This document shows positions 27,374 to 36,772 of a stretch of 64,000 nt of DNA, one piece after another. The stretch lies in assembly GCF_000760935.2 (NCBI RefSeq), contig NZ_CP049744.1, forward strand, positions 5,642,032 to 5,706,031, given 5' to 3'. Numbering within the stretch: position 1 is the stretch's first letter; each line of letters begins with the position of its first letter. The position numbers and the translations under genes are program-made. The DNA comes from Rhodococcoides fascians A25f. Lineage in GTDB: Bacteria > Actinomycetota > Actinomycetes > Mycobacteriales > Mycobacteriaceae. The notes below the pieces were generated by a model. It worked only from the letters and a program-made list of their open reading frames with translations, searched no databases and was not told the DNA's origin.

Positions 27374-28071
27374 GTCGAATGCAAGGACCGACGATCCTCG
27401 ACTATTCCGACAACCTCCTCGAGCAGGGCCTCCGCACTCCGGTGCAACGCGGCGACATCCCCTGTCCAGCCGAGCACACGCAGGGCGGCCTCGGCGATCC
27501 CCGCGGCATCGGCCGTCGGGTCTCGGCGTCCGTTCTCGCGATCGGCACGCGCGTTCACCACGGTCTCCACCAGGCGAAACGGCAGGTCTTCCGTGCCCGG
27601 CCGACGCTCGGAGTCGAGTTGAACCAGGGTGTCCGACGCGATGGCCGCATACAGACTCATCAGCGTGTACCGATGGTCGCGGAAGGTCTCGAAGCGCTCG
27701 CTGCGCAGCTCGGGCAGGAGGTAGAGCGCACCCAGATTCCATGTCGATGCGGCGAGCTGCCCGGCGTCGAAGTAGGCGAGCGCGTACATCTGGGTCGAGG
27801 CCTCGGCCCCGGAATCACGGATTCGCTGCGCAACGGCCAACGGCGCGTCGACGGTACCGCTGAGAAGTGCGTCGAGGATGTCGTCCTTGGTAGCGAAGTG
27901 GTGATAGAGCGAGGCCTGACGCAATCCGACGGCCTCGGCAATGACACGAGTCGAGGTGTTGGTGAAGCCGCGAGTGGTGAACAGCTCGGCCGATGCGTCG
28001 AGTATCTCCTCGCGAGCGGTGTCGCCGGGCCGCTTCTTCGTGCTCAATCTCGGTCTGCCTGCGCCGGTCAT
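27370..28071 (-). CDS. TetR-family transcriptional regulator
   Basis: A 233-residue TetR regulator. The helix-turn-helix is at residues about 19-65 (AREEILDASAELFTTRGF, then AVGLRQASLYHHFATKDDIL). The C-terminal ligand domain is not assignable. The gene heads a minus-strand operon with the SDR, cupin and spermidine-synthase-like genes, and is divergent from the APC permease/urea-guanidine operon. Two related dyads in the 187-base intergenic region are candidate operators, so it may repress both operons. Confidence 0.88.
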   Translation of the reverse strand: MTGAGRPRLSTKKRPGDTAREEILDASAELFTTRGFTNTSTRVIAEAVGLRQASLYHHFATKDDILDALLSGTVDAPLAVAQRIRDSGAEASTQMYALAYFDAGQLAASTWNLGALYLLPELRSERFETFRDHRYTLMSLYAAIASDTLVQLDSERRPGTEDLPFRLVETVVNARADRENGRRDPTADAAGIAEAALRVLGWTGDVAALHRSAEALLEEVVGIVEDRRSLHST

Positions 28072-28104
28072 GGCCCTATCTTGTCAGGTCATCGTGTCGG
28101 TGAG

Positions 28105-28126
28105 ATTTCTGTCATCTGATCGAAAT
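28105..28126. promoter_or_regulatory. Dyad operator candidate A
   Basis: The pattern ATTTC-N2-TCA-N2-TGA-N2-GAAAT is symmetrical at 16 of 22 positions. It starts 34 bases upstream of the TetR gene and its right half recurs at 28186. It is the best candidate site for the divergent TetR regulator. Confidence 0.5.
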
Positions 28127-28185
28127 AGACGAAACGAGCTTGTTGCACGACGGTCACCGCCCGGGAACGGCGGCGCCGAAAACTA

Positions 28186-28199
28186 TCAACTGACAGAAA
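28186..28199. promoter_or_regulatory. Dyad operator candidate B (half-conserved)
   Basis: TCA-AC-TGA-CA-GAAA repeats the TCA-N2-TGA-N2-GAAA part of candidate A, 74 bases further on and 59 bases before the permease start. Its left flank is degenerate (AAAAC instead of ATTTC). Confidence 0.4.
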
Positions 28200-28258
28200 C
28201 CCGCCTCGGCGATGCAGCGGGCGGTCACTCACCACCCACCTCGCCCGTAGGAGAGAAC

Positions 28259-29806
28259 ATGAGCTCGACAACTTTGCCGGCCCCGGGCTCGGGTTCGGAA
28301 CCGACGTCCACCACCGATCACTCGGATCTCGCGGCCCTGGGCTACGACCAGCAGCTGCACCGCAGTCTCGGCAAGTACGCGTCGTTCGCCGCCGGTTTCT
28401 CGTTCGTCTCGATCCTCACCACCATCTTCCAACTCTTCGGCCTCGGCTTCAGCTTCGGCGGCCCCGCCTTCTTTCTCACCTGGCCACTGGTGTTCCTCGG
28501 CCAGTTCATGGTGGCCCTCAACTTCGCCGAACTCGCCGCGCGCTATCCCATCTCGGGTGCCATCTACCACTGGTCGCGGCGCATGGGCGGTGAACTGGTC
28601 GGGTGGTTCGCCGGCTGGTTCATGATCATCGCGCAGATCGTCACCGCTTCCGCCGCCGCCATCGCACTGCAGGTCGTACTCCCCAGCGTCTGGGGCGGAT
28701 TCCAGTTCATCGGTGAGGACACCGCGCTCACCTCGTCGAGCGGAGCTGCGAATGCCGTTGTGCTCGGATCGATTCTGCTGGTACTCACCACCACCATCAA
28801 CTGCATCGGCGTGAACTGGATGTCGCGCATCAACAGCATCGGCGTCACCTGCGAGATCGTCGGCGTCATCGCGCTGGTGCTGGTGTTCTTCACCCACGCC
28901 GAGCGCGGACCGCAGGTTGTCTTCGATACCGGAAGTGCCGGAGCCGATCCCGGTTACATCGGGGCCTGGATCATCTCGGGCCTGATGGCCGCCTACGTGA
29001 TGGTCGGCTTCGGCTCGGCAGGCGAGCTCGCCGAGGAAACCCGCAATCCCCGACGCGTCGCACCGCGCACCATCCGCCTCGCCCTCTCGGCATCGGCTCT
29101 CGGCGGTGGCCTGATGATCGTCGGTGCACTGATGGCCGCACCGAGCCTCACCGACGGTCAGCTTGCGACACAGGGACTTCCGTACGTCATCGACTCGATC
29201 CTCACGTCCCCGTGGGGCAAGGTGCTGCTGATCGACGTCGCCATCGCCGTGTTCATCTGCACCCTCGCCATCCAGACCGCGGCCTCGCGGCTGATGTTCT
29301 CCATGGCCCGTGACGGTCGACTTCCCGCGTCCGCCGCCTTGGCAAAGGTCAACTCGCGCACCGGCACTCCCATCGCACCCTCTGTGCTCATCGGTCTGGC
29401 CTGCGTTGCGATCCTCGCTGTCAACGTCGGCAACTCCGCGATCTTCACCACCCTCTCGAGCGTGTGCATCGTGCTGATCTACCTCGCCTACATGATGGTC
29501 ACCGTCCCCCTGCTGATCCAGCGACTCAAGGGATGGCCGCACGGCGGGATCATGCACGACGCCGACGGCGAGAAGCTCTTCACCCTCGGCCGCCTCGGCC
29601 TGCCGGTCAACATCGCCGCAGTGCTCTACGGCGGCCTGATGGTGATCAACCTGTCGTGGCCGCGGGCCGAGATCTTCGACCCCACCGGCGAATTCCCCTT
29701 GCTGCGGTGGGCCGCACCACTGACCGTCCTCGCCGTGATCGTCGTAGGCGTCGCCTGCCTGCCCCACGGCAAAGCCCACCCCAAGCCCGTCACGATCGGA
29801 GCCTGA
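28259..29806 (+). CDS. APC-family permease associated with urea/guanidine carboxylase
   Basis: A 515-residue APC superfamily transporter with about 12 membrane segments. It has the family N-terminal helix SFAAGFSFVSILTTIFQLFG by residue 40-58 (shortened here), FAELAARYPISGAIYHWS, and SAGELAEETRNPRRVAPRTI. It resembles the permeases found beside urea carboxylase-type genes and probably imports guanidine, urea or an amino acid yielding them. A GTAGGAGAG ribosome site lies before the ATG at 28259. It heads the operon and ends 3 bases before the first DUF1989 gene. Confidence 0.82.
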   Translation: MSSTTLPAPGSGSEPTSTTDHSDLAALGYDQQLHRSLGKYASFAAGFSFVSILTTIFQLFGLGFSFGGPAFFLTWPLVFLGQFMVALNFAELAARYPISGAIYHWSRRMGGELVGWFAGWFMIIAQIVTASAAAIALQVVLPSVWGGFQFIGEDTALTSSSGAANAVVLGSILLVLTTTINCIGVNWMSRINSIGVTCEIVGVIALVLVFFTHAERGPQVVFDTGSAGADPGYIGAWIISGLMAAYVMVGFGSAGELAEETRNPRRVAPRTIRLALSASALGGGLMIVGALMAAPSLTDGQLATQGLPYVIDSILTSPWGKVLLIDVAIAVFICTLAIQTAASRLMFSMARDGRLPASAALAKVNSRTGTPIAPSVLIGLACVAILAVNVGNSAIFTTLSSVCIVLIYLAYMMVTVPLLIQRLKGWPHGGIMHDADGEKLFTLGRLGLPVNIAAVLYGGLMVINLSWPRAEIFDPTGEFPLLRWAAPLTVLAVIVVGVACLPHGKAHPKPVTIGA

Positions 29807-29809
29807 ACC

Positions 29810-30592
29810 ATGAGCACGGCAACAACGTATTCCGCCAAGGAACACGCACGATCCCAGGCGACCGTCGCGCCTGCACCCACTGCACCGGAGGGTATCTCGG
29901 ACCTCACCTGGGCCGAATCGGTGCCGGGCGGCAGCTACACCACCAAGGTCCTCGCCCGCGGAACCCGCCTGCGTCTCGTCGACGTCGACGGTGCTGCCTG
30001 TGCCAACATCCTGCTCTATCGCGTCGACGCACCGTGGGAACGGCTCAACACCGCCGACACCGTCAAGGTTCCGTGGCAGGCATACCTGAGTGCAGGTCAC
30101 CCCCTGCTCTCGGACCAGGGCCGAGTGCTGGCGACCATCGTCGACGACACCTCCGGCCACCACGATGCGCTGTGCGGCACGACGTCCTCGGCGACCAACA
30201 CCGCCAAATACGGAGTGAGCGGACCACATTCGTCGGCCCCAGCAGGGCGTGAACTGTTCACCCTCGCCGCAGCCAAGCACGGACTCGAACCGCGGGACGT
30301 GGCACCGTCTCTGTCGTTCTTCCACGGCGTCACCGTCGCCGCGGACGGCGGCCTCGTCAGCACGGGCTCGGCCGGCCCGGGCCGCTCGGTGGATCTGCTC
30401 ATCCATCTGCCGGTGATCGTGTTGCTCGCCAACACCGCTCACCCACTCGACCCCAGCCCCGAGTACCCCACAACGACACTCGACGTACTGGCCTGGAAGG
30501 CACCCGAAGAGCTGCTCTCGCTCGACAACACCGAACCGGAATACCAGCGTGCAGTGCAGAACACCGAGAACGCATGGAAGGCAGCGCAGTGA
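29810..30592 (+). CDS. DUF1989 urea-carboxylase-associated protein 1 (carboxyguanidine deiminase subunit family)
   Basis: A 260-residue DUF1989 protein of the longer (UAAP1) type. Landmarks are the LVDVDGAACANILLYR segment, the VDDTSGHHDALCG loop and LSFFHGVTVAADG. Published biochemistry on this protein pair (Schneider and colleagues, 2020) reassigned it as a two-subunit carboxyguanidine deiminase acting after guanidine carboxylase, giving allophanate. Here the second subunit gene follows with a GTGA overlap, and allophanate hydrolase is in the same operon. Which subunit holds the catalytic cysteine cannot be settled here. Confidence 0.82.
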   Translation: MSTATTYSAKEHARSQATVAPAPTAPEGISDLTWAESVPGGSYTTKVLARGTRLRLVDVDGAACANILLYRVDAPWERLNTADTVKVPWQAYLSAGHPLLSDQGRVLATIVDDTSGHHDALCGTTSSATNTAKYGVSGPHSSAPAGRELFTLAAAKHGLEPRDVAPSLSFFHGVTVAADGGLVSTGSAGPGRSVDLLIHLPVIVLLANTAHPLDPSPEYPTTTLDVLAWKAPEELLSLDNTEPEYQRAVQNTENAWKAAQ

Positions 30593-31227
30593 GTATCAGC
30601 ACCCTCGAGACCACCATCATCCGAGACGAGATCGCCCCAGCATTCGGTCCCTGGTCCGCCATCGTCGAGGCAGGGGACGTCCTCACCATCGTCGACCTGT
30701 ACGGCAATCAGGCCGTCGACACTCTGCTGTACAGCGCACACGACCACTCGCTCCGCTACTCCGCCGCCGCGACGGTCACCGCGCAACAGAACTTGTTCCT
30801 CACCACCGGAACCGTTCTGCGCAGCGATGATTCGACACCGCTGATGACGATCATCGAGGACGAGGTCGGCAACCACGACACCGTGGGCGGTGCCTGCTCC
30901 AAGGAATCCAATACTCTCCGCTACGGCCACCACACCCAGCACCAGCACGCCTGCGTCGAGAACTTCCTCATCGAAGGTTCCAAGTGGGGTCTCGGCAAGC
31001 GAGACCTGGCCCCCAACATCAACTTCTTCATGAACGTCCCCGTCGACGCCGACGGCACCCTCGGCATCGTCGACGGCTTGTCGGCCCCCGGCAAGAGGCT
31101 CTCACTGCGTGCCGAGATCGACACCCTCGTGTTGGTCTCGAACTGCCCGCAGATCAACAACCCCTGCAACGGATTCGACCCCACCGCGGTGCAGATGATC
31201 GTGACGCGAGAGTCGGCAGGGGCATGA
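30589..31227 (+). CDS. DUF1989 urea-carboxylase-associated protein 2 (carboxyguanidine deiminase subunit family)
   Basis: A 212-residue DUF1989 protein of the shorter (UAAP2) type. It has [31 protein letters not shown], a His/Cys-rich segment [13 protein letters not shown], and the C-terminal [15 protein letters not shown] with two cysteines that likely bind metal. The GTG at 30589 overlaps the preceding stop; an ATG at 30574 in frame would also work and lies inside the previous gene. It pairs with the upstream protein; together they are expected to deiminate carboxyguanidine. Confidence 0.82.
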   Translation: MSISTLETTIIRDEIAPAFGPWSAIVEAGDVLTIVDLYGNQAVDTLLYSAHDHSLRYSAAATVTAQQNLFLTTGTVLRSDDSTPLMTIIEDEVGNHDTVGGACSKESNTLRYGHHTQHQHACVENFLIEGSKWGLGKRDLAPNINFFMNVPVDADGTLGIVDGLSAPGKRLSLRAEIDTLVLVSNCPQINNPCNGFDPTAVQMIVTRESAGA

Positions 31228-33251
31228 ACGCGGTGAATTCGACAGCGGCCAAGATGACCGTCCATCGGCCCGGAATGCTCACCACGGTGCAGGACTGGCC
31301 GGGACGCGTCGGCTACTGGAAGGTGGGCGTGCCGCCGTCGGGACCGATGGACGATCTGTCGTTCCGGCTCGGCAACACCGCGCTCGGCAACCCCGAGGGT
31401 GCACCGGGGCTCGAATCCACCATGGCCGGGCCGGCATTGACGTTCGACGCCGATACCTACGTCTGCGTCACCGGAGCCGCGGTACCGGTGCGCATCGACG
31501 GAAAATCGGTACCGCAGTGGCGACCCGTGCTGGTCCCCGCCGGAGCGAAGCTGGACGTGGGCACCACCACCGGCCACGGGCTGCGGATGTACGTACTGAT
31601 CCAGGGTGGCCTGGACGTCGAGGATTACCTCGGCAGCGCAGCAACATTCACTCTCGGCAAGTTCGGCGGACATCGCGGTGGCATCCTGAGCGAGGGCGAC
31701 ATCATCGGACTGGCCGGCCGCTCCGACAACTCTGCCGTCCTCGGACCCATCCCGATGGAACACCTGCCGGTGCTGACGTCCGCCTGGGACATCGCCGTCA
31801 CCGAGGGCCCGCACGGAGCGCCCGAGTTCTTCACCCGCGACGACATCGACACCCTCTACGCCACCCGCTACGAGGTGCACTTCAACTCCGATCGCACCGG
31901 AGTCCGGCTGATCGGCCCCAAGCCGCAGTGGGCTCGCGCCGACGGCGGCGAGGCCGGACTGCACCCGTCCAACATTCACGACAACGCCTACAGCGTCGGT
32001 GCATTGGACTTCACCGGTGACACCCCGATCCTGCTCGGCCCCGACGGTCCCAGTCTCGGCGGATTCGTCTGTCCCGTCACCGTTGTCGCGGCCGAACGCT
32101 GGAAGCTCGGCCAACTTCGTCCCGGAGACACCATCCGATTCGTTCCGGTCCGGGCTGCGGCCACCGCGCCGTTGGGATCGCTCGGCCTCGCCCGGCGCGC
32201 ATCACTGCCCGCAGTCTTCTCCGCAGGCGGTGACGGCGACGACGGTGTCATCGCTCGACGAGACGCCGATACGTGCGTCACCTACCGCCGATCGGGCGAC
32301 GACAACGTGCTCGTCGAGTACGGCGACATGAAGCTCGACCTCACCCTGCGAGCGCGGGTGCACGCGCTGCACCAGCGGATCGAGGGCATCGCACCCCGAG
32401 GCCTGCTGGACCTGACCCCGGGAATCCGCTCACTGCAGGTCAAGGTGAATCCCGATGTGCTGTCGATCGATTCGCTGATGGGACTGCTCGCCGAGGTCGA
32501 GGACGATCTACCCGCAGCCTCGGAACTCGTGGTGCCCAGCCGCCAGGTCAGGCTGCCGCTCTCATGGGACGACCCGTCGACCAGGGAAGCGATCCAGCGA
32601 TACATGCACGGTGTGCGCGCCGATGCCCCGTGGTGTCCCTGGAACATCGAGTTCATCAGGCGTATGAACGGACTCGATTCCGTGGCAGACGTTTTCGACA
32701 CCGTGTTCGCCGCCGACTACATGGTGCTCGGACTCGGTGACGTGTATTTGGGCGCTCCGGTGGCGACGCCACTCGATCCACGACACCGCCTGGTGACGAC
32801 GAAGTACAACCCCGCACGCACGTGGACGCCGGAGAACGCCGTCGGTATCGGCGGAGCGTACCTGTGCATCTACGGCATGGAGGGCCCCGGCGGCTACCAG
32901 TTCGTCGGCCGAACCACGCAGGTGTGGAACCACAGTGCCGCGTACAGCGGCGGGCCGTTCGAGGAAGGAACTCCGTGGCTGTTGCGGTTCTTCGACCGAA
33001 TCTCCTGGTACTCGGTGGAGCCCGAGGAGCTGATGGACCTGCGCGCCGATCTGGCGGCCGGCCGCGGGGGTGGAGTGGAGATCACCGACGGTGAATTCTC
33101 ACTCGCCGAGCATCAGAACTTCCTCGAGACCAACGCCGAGTCCATCGCCGAGTTCCGCGCGTCGCAAGCCGTGGCCTTCGGAGCCGAACGAGATGCGTGG
33201 TCGGCAGCAGGCGAATTCGACACGACGAAAGGCAGAACCGATGCGGCCTGA
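31224..33251 (+). CDS. Urea/guanidine carboxylase carboxyltransferase portion only (no biotin carboxylase, no BCCP)
   Basis: A 675-residue protein that matches only the middle of urea carboxylase. Residues about 10-310 are the KipA-like half ([20 protein letters not shown]). Residues about 345-560 are the KipI-like half ([19 protein letters not shown]). The last part has the carboxylase-specific [20 protein letters not shown] and ends at AFGAERDAW, where the biotin-carrier domain normally begins. The N-terminal biotin carboxylase (about 460 residues) and the C-terminal biotinyl domain with MKM are absent, against about 1200 residues in full enzymes. It must use a biotin carboxylase/BCCP in trans or have another function. 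ATGA overlap with the previous gene. Confidence 0.85.
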   Translation: MNAVNSTAAKMTVHRPGMLTTVQDWPGRVGYWKVGVPPSGPMDDLSFRLGNTALGNPEGAPGLESTMAGPALTFDADTYVCVTGAAVPVRIDGKSVPQWRPVLVPAGAKLDVGTTTGHGLRMYVLIQGGLDVEDYLGSAATFTLGKFGGHRGGILSEGDIIGLAGRSDNSAVLGPIPMEHLPVLTSAWDIAVTEGPHGAPEFFTRDDIDTLYATRYEVHFNSDRTGVRLIGPKPQWARADGGEAGLHPSNIHDNAYSVGALDFTGDTPILLGPDGPSLGGFVCPVTVVAAERWKLGQLRPGDTIRFVPVRAAATAPLGSLGLARRASLPAVFSAGGDGDDGVIARRDADTCVTYRRSGDDNVLVEYGDMKLDLTLRARVHALHQRIEGIAPRGLLDLTPGIRSLQVKVNPDVLSIDSLMGLLAEVEDDLPAASELVVPSRQVRLPLSWDDPSTREAIQRYMHGVRADAPWCPWNIEFIRRMNGLDSVADVFDTVFAADYMVLGLGDVYLGAPVATPLDPRHRLVTTKYNPARTWTPENAVGIGGAYLCIYGMEGPGGYQFVGRTTQVWNHSAAYSGGPFEEGTPWLLRFFDRISWYSVEPEELMDLRADLAAGRGGGVEITDGEFSLAEHQNFLETNAESIAEFRASQAVAFGAERDAWSAAGEFDTTKGRTDAA

Positions 33252-35001
33252 GGTAAGAGAGCGAGTTCTGCTTGCGTACAAGCGTATTGCCGAGGTGGAC
33301 CGCCCCGAGGTGTGGATCACCTTGCGCGACGAGAACGACGTGCTGGCCGAGGCCACGGCTCTCGAACGTGCCTTGGAGGCAGGCGCAGATCTGCCACTCG
33401 CCGGCGTACTGGTTGCAGTCAAGGACAACATCGACGTGGCAGGCCTGCCCACCACCGCGGCCTGTCCCGAATTCGCCTATACGCCGGCAGAATCCGCCAC
33501 TGCCATCGAGCGACTGACGAGCCAGGGCGCACTGGTGCTCGGCAAGACAAACCTGGATCAGTTCGCCACCGGACTGGTTGGCACCCGCAGCCCCTACGGT
33601 GCGGTGCGCTGTGCCTGGGATCCGGTACTGATCTCGGGAGGATCGAGTTCGGGCTCAGCCGTCGCGGTGGCGCTGGGCATCGTGGACATCGGAATCGGCA
33701 CCGACACAGCCGGTTCGGGACGGGTCCCCGCCGCGTTCCACGGCTTGGTGGGAATCAAGGCCTCGCTTGGAATCGTGCCGAACACCGGCGTGGTACCCGC
33801 GTGCGCCGACTACGACTGTGTCACCGTGCTGGCCCACGATCTCGACAGTGCCACGGCGGCAATGAAAGTGATGACCGGGCCTACCGCGACCGATCCACGC
33901 AGCCGGGCCTGGCCCACCGACGTTCGACTGGCCGCATCGCCGAAGCCCCGCGTTGCCGTCCCGCGAGGTGAAGATCTGACGTCGTTGAGCCCGGCGTACC
34001 GTCGGGCATTCGAGGAGACGGTCGCAGGCCTGGCCGAGAAGGGCTTCACCCACGTCGAAGTCGACATCTCGGGGCTGCTCGACGCGGCGACGCTACTCTA
34101 CGACGGAGCCATTGTGGCGCAGCGGTATTCGGCCGTCGGGAAGTTCCTCGACACCGCGCCCGGCGGGGCCGATCCCACCGTGGCCGCGATCGTCGGATCG
34201 GCGGCGGAGCCGTCCGCCCACCGGTACGTGGACGATCTCGCCGCTCTCGCCGAAGCCGAGACTGCGGCCCGCGCACTGCTGAACGGGTTCGACGGTCTAC
34301 TGCTGCCCACGACCACCGAACACCCGACCATCGCTGCGGTGCAGTCGGATCCGATCGGCATCAATCGTCGCCTCGGTACGTTCACCAACTTCTGCAATCT
34401 GCTCGACATGGCAGCGGTGGCAGTTCCCGGTGAACCGACGCCGGACGGCAGTCCGTTCGGAGTCATGTTCGTCGTCCCCGCGTTCGAGGATCAGATCGCG
34501 ATCGACCTCGCCGCACAGCTGAGCGGCGTCCCGTCACCGTCGTTGATAGACGACGGCATCGAGGTGTTGGCGGTCGGAGCGCATCTGCGCGGTTTTCCTG
34601 TGCACCACCAGTTGACCGACAGGGGTGCGCGCTTCAGCGGCGAGGTGACCACATCTGCGGACTATCGACTCGTGGATCTGCACACCACCCCGCCCAAGCC
34701 CGGTCTGGTGCGGCGGGAAGGGGACGGCGCACCCATTGCCGGAGAGCTGTACCGAATGTCCGCGGCCGCGCTCGGCACCTTCCTCGCCGGGTTGCCCGCG
34801 CCGATGGGCCTCGCGCCAGTCGAGTTGTCGGACGGACGCTGGGTCACCGGGTTCTGCTGTGCTCATGACGCAGCCGAGAAAGGAACCGACATCACCGAAT
34901 TCGGCGGGTGGCGCGCATACATGACTCAAGCCGGGACCGGTTTGCCCCCGTCGGTCGCCACGCGCACAGCGAGCAGTCCGAGCACCGTGCCCATGAGGTA
35001 G
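33241..35001 (+). CDS. atzF: Allophanate hydrolase
   Basis: A 586-residue amidase-signature enzyme that splits allophanate to two ammonia and two CO2. The catalytic Ser-cisSer-Lys triad is visible in VAVKDNID (Lys near residue 61), [14 protein letters not shown] and GTDTAGSGR. Residues about 440-565 form the cyclotransferase-fold C-terminal domain ending [11 protein letters not shown]. It starts with an 11-base overlap of the carboxylase gene. A tail of about 24 residues after the family end runs into the convergent LysE gene, overlapping its 3' end by 76 bases. Confidence 0.92.
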   Translation: MRPEVRERVLLAYKRIAEVDRPEVWITLRDENDVLAEATALERALEAGADLPLAGVLVAVKDNIDVAGLPTTAACPEFAYTPAESATAIERLTSQGALVLGKTNLDQFATGLVGTRSPYGAVRCAWDPVLISGGSSSGSAVAVALGIVDIGIGTDTAGSGRVPAAFHGLVGIKASLGIVPNTGVVPACADYDCVTVLAHDLDSATAAMKVMTGPTATDPRSRAWPTDVRLAASPKPRVAVPRGEDLTSLSPAYRRAFEETVAGLAEKGFTHVEVDISGLLDAATLLYDGAIVAQRYSAVGKFLDTAPGGADPTVAAIVGSAAEPSAHRYVDDLAALAEAETAARALLNGFDGLLLPTTTEHPTIAAVQSDPIGINRRLGTFTNFCNLLDMAAVAVPGEPTPDGSPFGVMFVVPAFEDQIAIDLAAQLSGVPSPSLIDDGIEVLAVGAHLRGFPVHHQLTDRGARFSGEVTTSADYRLVDLHTTPPKPGLVRREGDGAPIAGELYRMSAAALGTFLAGLPAPMGLAPVELSDGRWVTGFCCAHDAAEKGTDITEFGGWRAYMTQAGTGLPPSVATRTASSPSTVPMR

Positions 35002-35579
35002 CGCTGAATCTTCAGCCAGGTCGGCCGGACGCCGAGGAATCGGGCGATCGACCCGGCCAGCACCACGATCGCCAGGTTGACCGCCACCGCTACCACGATC
35101 TGCACGCCGCCGAGCGTGAATCCCTGCAGCAGAAGGTGACCGGCCGCGGGATCGACGAACTGCGGAATGACCGAGATGTACATGATCGCGATCTTCGGGT
35201 TCAGCAGGTTGGTCACCAGACCCATGGTGAACAGCCGCTGGGTCGAATCCTGTTGCAGCTCGGTCGGTTCGAATGCCGACACGGTGCCCCGCAGCGCCTG
35301 CACCGCCAACCAGGCAAGGTAGGCGGCACCCGCGAGCTTGACCGCGGTGTACAACGCGGGCACGGCCGTGAACACCGCTGCCAGGCCGAGATTGGTGGCC
35401 GTCAGATAGACGAGGAAGCCGACAGCCACACCTGCGAGCGACACCATTCCCGCCCGCCTGCCTTGCGAGATGCTTCGCGAGACGAGGTAGATCATGTTGG
35501 GCCCCGGCGTCAGAACCAACGCCAGAGCCACCGCGAACACCCCGATCACAGCGGAATACGAGACCATGGTGTCGAGCAT
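34926..35579 (-). CDS. LysE-family exporter
   Basis: A 217-residue membrane protein with six hydrophobic segments and the LysE/RhtB signature ALVLTPGPNMIYLVSRSISQG at the N terminus (first helix and loop), followed by GFLVYL and NLLNPKIAIMYIS. Members export amino acids or small metabolites with the proton gradient. The cargo is unknown. The ATG at 35579 or the one four codons later (35567) may be the start. Its 3' end overlaps the allophanate hydrolase gene on the other strand. Confidence 0.88.
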   Translation of the reverse strand: MLDTMVSYSAVIGVFAVALALVLTPGPNMIYLVSRSISQGRRAGMVSLAGVAVGFLVYLTATNLGLAAVFTAVPALYTAVKLAGAAYLAWLAVQALRGTVSAFEPTELQQDSTQRLFTMGLVTNLLNPKIAIMYISVIPQFVDPAAGHLLLQGFTLGGVQIVVAVAVNLAIVVLAGSIARFLGVRPTWLKIQRYLMGTVLGLLAVRVATDGGKPVPA

Positions 35580-35628
35580 GGGCGACCGAGGCCGACCGCT
35601 CCATGGCCAGTTGCCATGTCGTGGTTAC

Positions 35629-36519
35629 CTACCCGGCGCGCACGGCCTCCGCCACCGCGTCACCTATCGCCGCCATTCCGGCCGCCGTGGGATGCAGAGG
35701 CGCAGCGGGATTCTGCGGCACCACTCCCTCGAAGTATCGCTGATCGGGAGCCACACAGACGTCGTGGCCGACGCTCAGCGCCTCGGTGTCGACGAACTCG
35801 GCACCGTGCTCGTCGGCTTGCGTCTTCAGGGCCTCGTTCATCGCGGTGATGCTGCTTTGGATGTAGTCGGCGTCCTCGGGCAGCATCGGTTGGGTGGGGA
35901 AGCATCCGCCATCCGGCAGATACGTCCCGTAGCCGACGACCAGGATCCGCGCGTCGGGCGCGCGCTCGGCCACCGCGTCGAGCATGGCTCCCCAGTTCGG
36001 TGCCTTCTCCGCGACGGCTGCGGCGACGGTGTCGACGCCGCCCGCAGTGAGCCGGTCCTTGCAGACATTGGTCGCCGACGACGCCGTGAAGGTCAGGCAG
36101 CCCACGGCCGTCGACACCAGTCCGATGTCGTTTCCGCCGATCGTGATGGTCACCAGATCGGTGTCTGCAGACAGAGCATCGAGCTGCACCGGCACCTCAC
36201 CGCTGGACGTCCCCTGCGGAGTGGAGACGATGTTCTCGGTGATCGCACCCGAGCACGTGACGTCGACGAACGAGGCGACAGCGAGTTCTTCCGCGAGAAC
36301 GTGCGGGTAGTTGGAATCGGATTGCTGGCATCCCGGCACGCCGACCTGGTCGGGAATGCGCGGGCCCGACGCGGCCGAATCCCCGAGGGCCACGTAGTCG
36401 AGGGAGGCGTAGTCGAGGGAGGCGGAAGCGCTCGCCGTCGGCGCGGGAGATTCCGTCGTGCATGCCGTGATCGCACAGGCGGCCGCAGCAACACCGGCGA
36501 GGATTCCCTGGATTCTCAC
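35629..36519 (-). CDS. SGNH/GDSL-family lipoprotein hydrolase
   Basis: A secreted esterase/lipase-like protein of about 296 residues. A lipoprotein signal peptide (GILAGVAAAACAITAC, lipobox ITAC) precedes the SGNH blocks: VALGDSAASG (block I Ser), TIGGNDIG (block III Asn) and PLHPTAAG (block V His). Four to six cysteines are likely paired as in actinobacterial SGNH hydrolases. The GTG at 36519 fits the signal peptide; an ATG 18 codons upstream is the alternative and neither has a well-spaced ribosome site. A 15-base tandem duplication just after the lipobox doubles the peptide SLDYA. Confidence 0.82.
   Translation of the reverse strand: MRIQGILAGVAAAACAITACTTESPAPTASASASLDYASLDYVALGDSAASGPRIPDQVGVPGCQQSDSNYPHVLAEELAVASFVDVTCSGAITENIVSTPQGTSSGEVPVQLDALSADTDLVTITIGGNDIGLVSTAVGCLTFTASSATNVCKDRLTAGGVDTVAAAVAEKAPNWGAMLDAVAERAPDARILVVGYGTYLPDGGCFPTQPMLPEDADYIQSSITAMNEALKTQADEHGAEFVDTEALSVGHDVCVAPDQRYFEGVVPQNPAAPLHPTAAGMAAIGDAVAEAVRAG
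36394..36423. repeat. Tandem 15-bp duplication in SGNH gene
   Basis: GTAGTCGAGGGAGGC occurs twice head to tail. It encodes the doubled SLDYA/SLDYV sequence between the lipobox and the catalytic GDS. It keeps frame and looks like a recent slippage event. Confidence 0.85.
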
Positions 36520-36599
36520 AGCCTCGACGCTACCGCTGCCGGTAGCCTCGACCGGGTTGTCCGCACGAAACATCTACACAACGAAGGCAGGAACATTTC

Positions 36600-36704
36600 A
36601 TGATCACCAATTTCATCAACGCGATCCTCGGCGGCTTCGGCTCCATCTCCGCAGGCAGCAGCGGCTTCGAGCTGGCACCGGGCACTCTGCCCTTCGGCCT
36701 GTAG
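36600..36704 (+). CDS. Putative 34-residue peptide
   Basis: A short open frame starting MITNFINAILGG and ending APGTLPFGL, of 34 residues. AGGA lies 7 bases before the ATG. Every codon but one ends in G or C, as in neighbouring genes. A 16-bp hairpin begins 18 bases after the stop, so the peptide has its own transcription unit by appearance. The first half is amphipathic (Phe/Ile spaced with Asn/Gly) and could associate with a membrane. I know no family for it. Confidence 0.5.
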   Translation: MITNFINAILGGFGSISAGSSGFELAPGTLPFGL

Positions 36705-36721
36705 AGAGCGGCCGATCGAGC

Positions 36722-36761
36722 ACCCGTACGGTGCCGACGGTTCGTTCGGCACCGTACGGGT
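36722..36761 (+). terminator. Strong hairpin terminator
   Basis: Arms ACCCGTACGGTGCCGA and TCGGCACCGTACGGGT pair perfectly over 16 bp around an 8-base loop. There is no T-run, as is common for actinobacterial intrinsic terminators. It lies between the 34-residue peptide gene and the next small gene. Confidence 0.7.
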
Positions 36762-36772
36762 ACCCCGAGGTC

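Noticed and set aside
28072..28258. Possible guanidine riboswitch before the guanidine/urea operon
   Set aside because: Only a short CCGCC/GGCGG hairpin is present. The conserved loops of guanidine-I, -II or -III classes could not be recognised by eye.
28229..30442. Very long open frame on the minus strand opposite the permease and the DUF1989 gene
   Set aside because: It is antisense to well-recognised genes and its translation is Asp/His/Arg/Gly-rich with no domain, as expected for the mirror frame of G/C-rich coding DNA.
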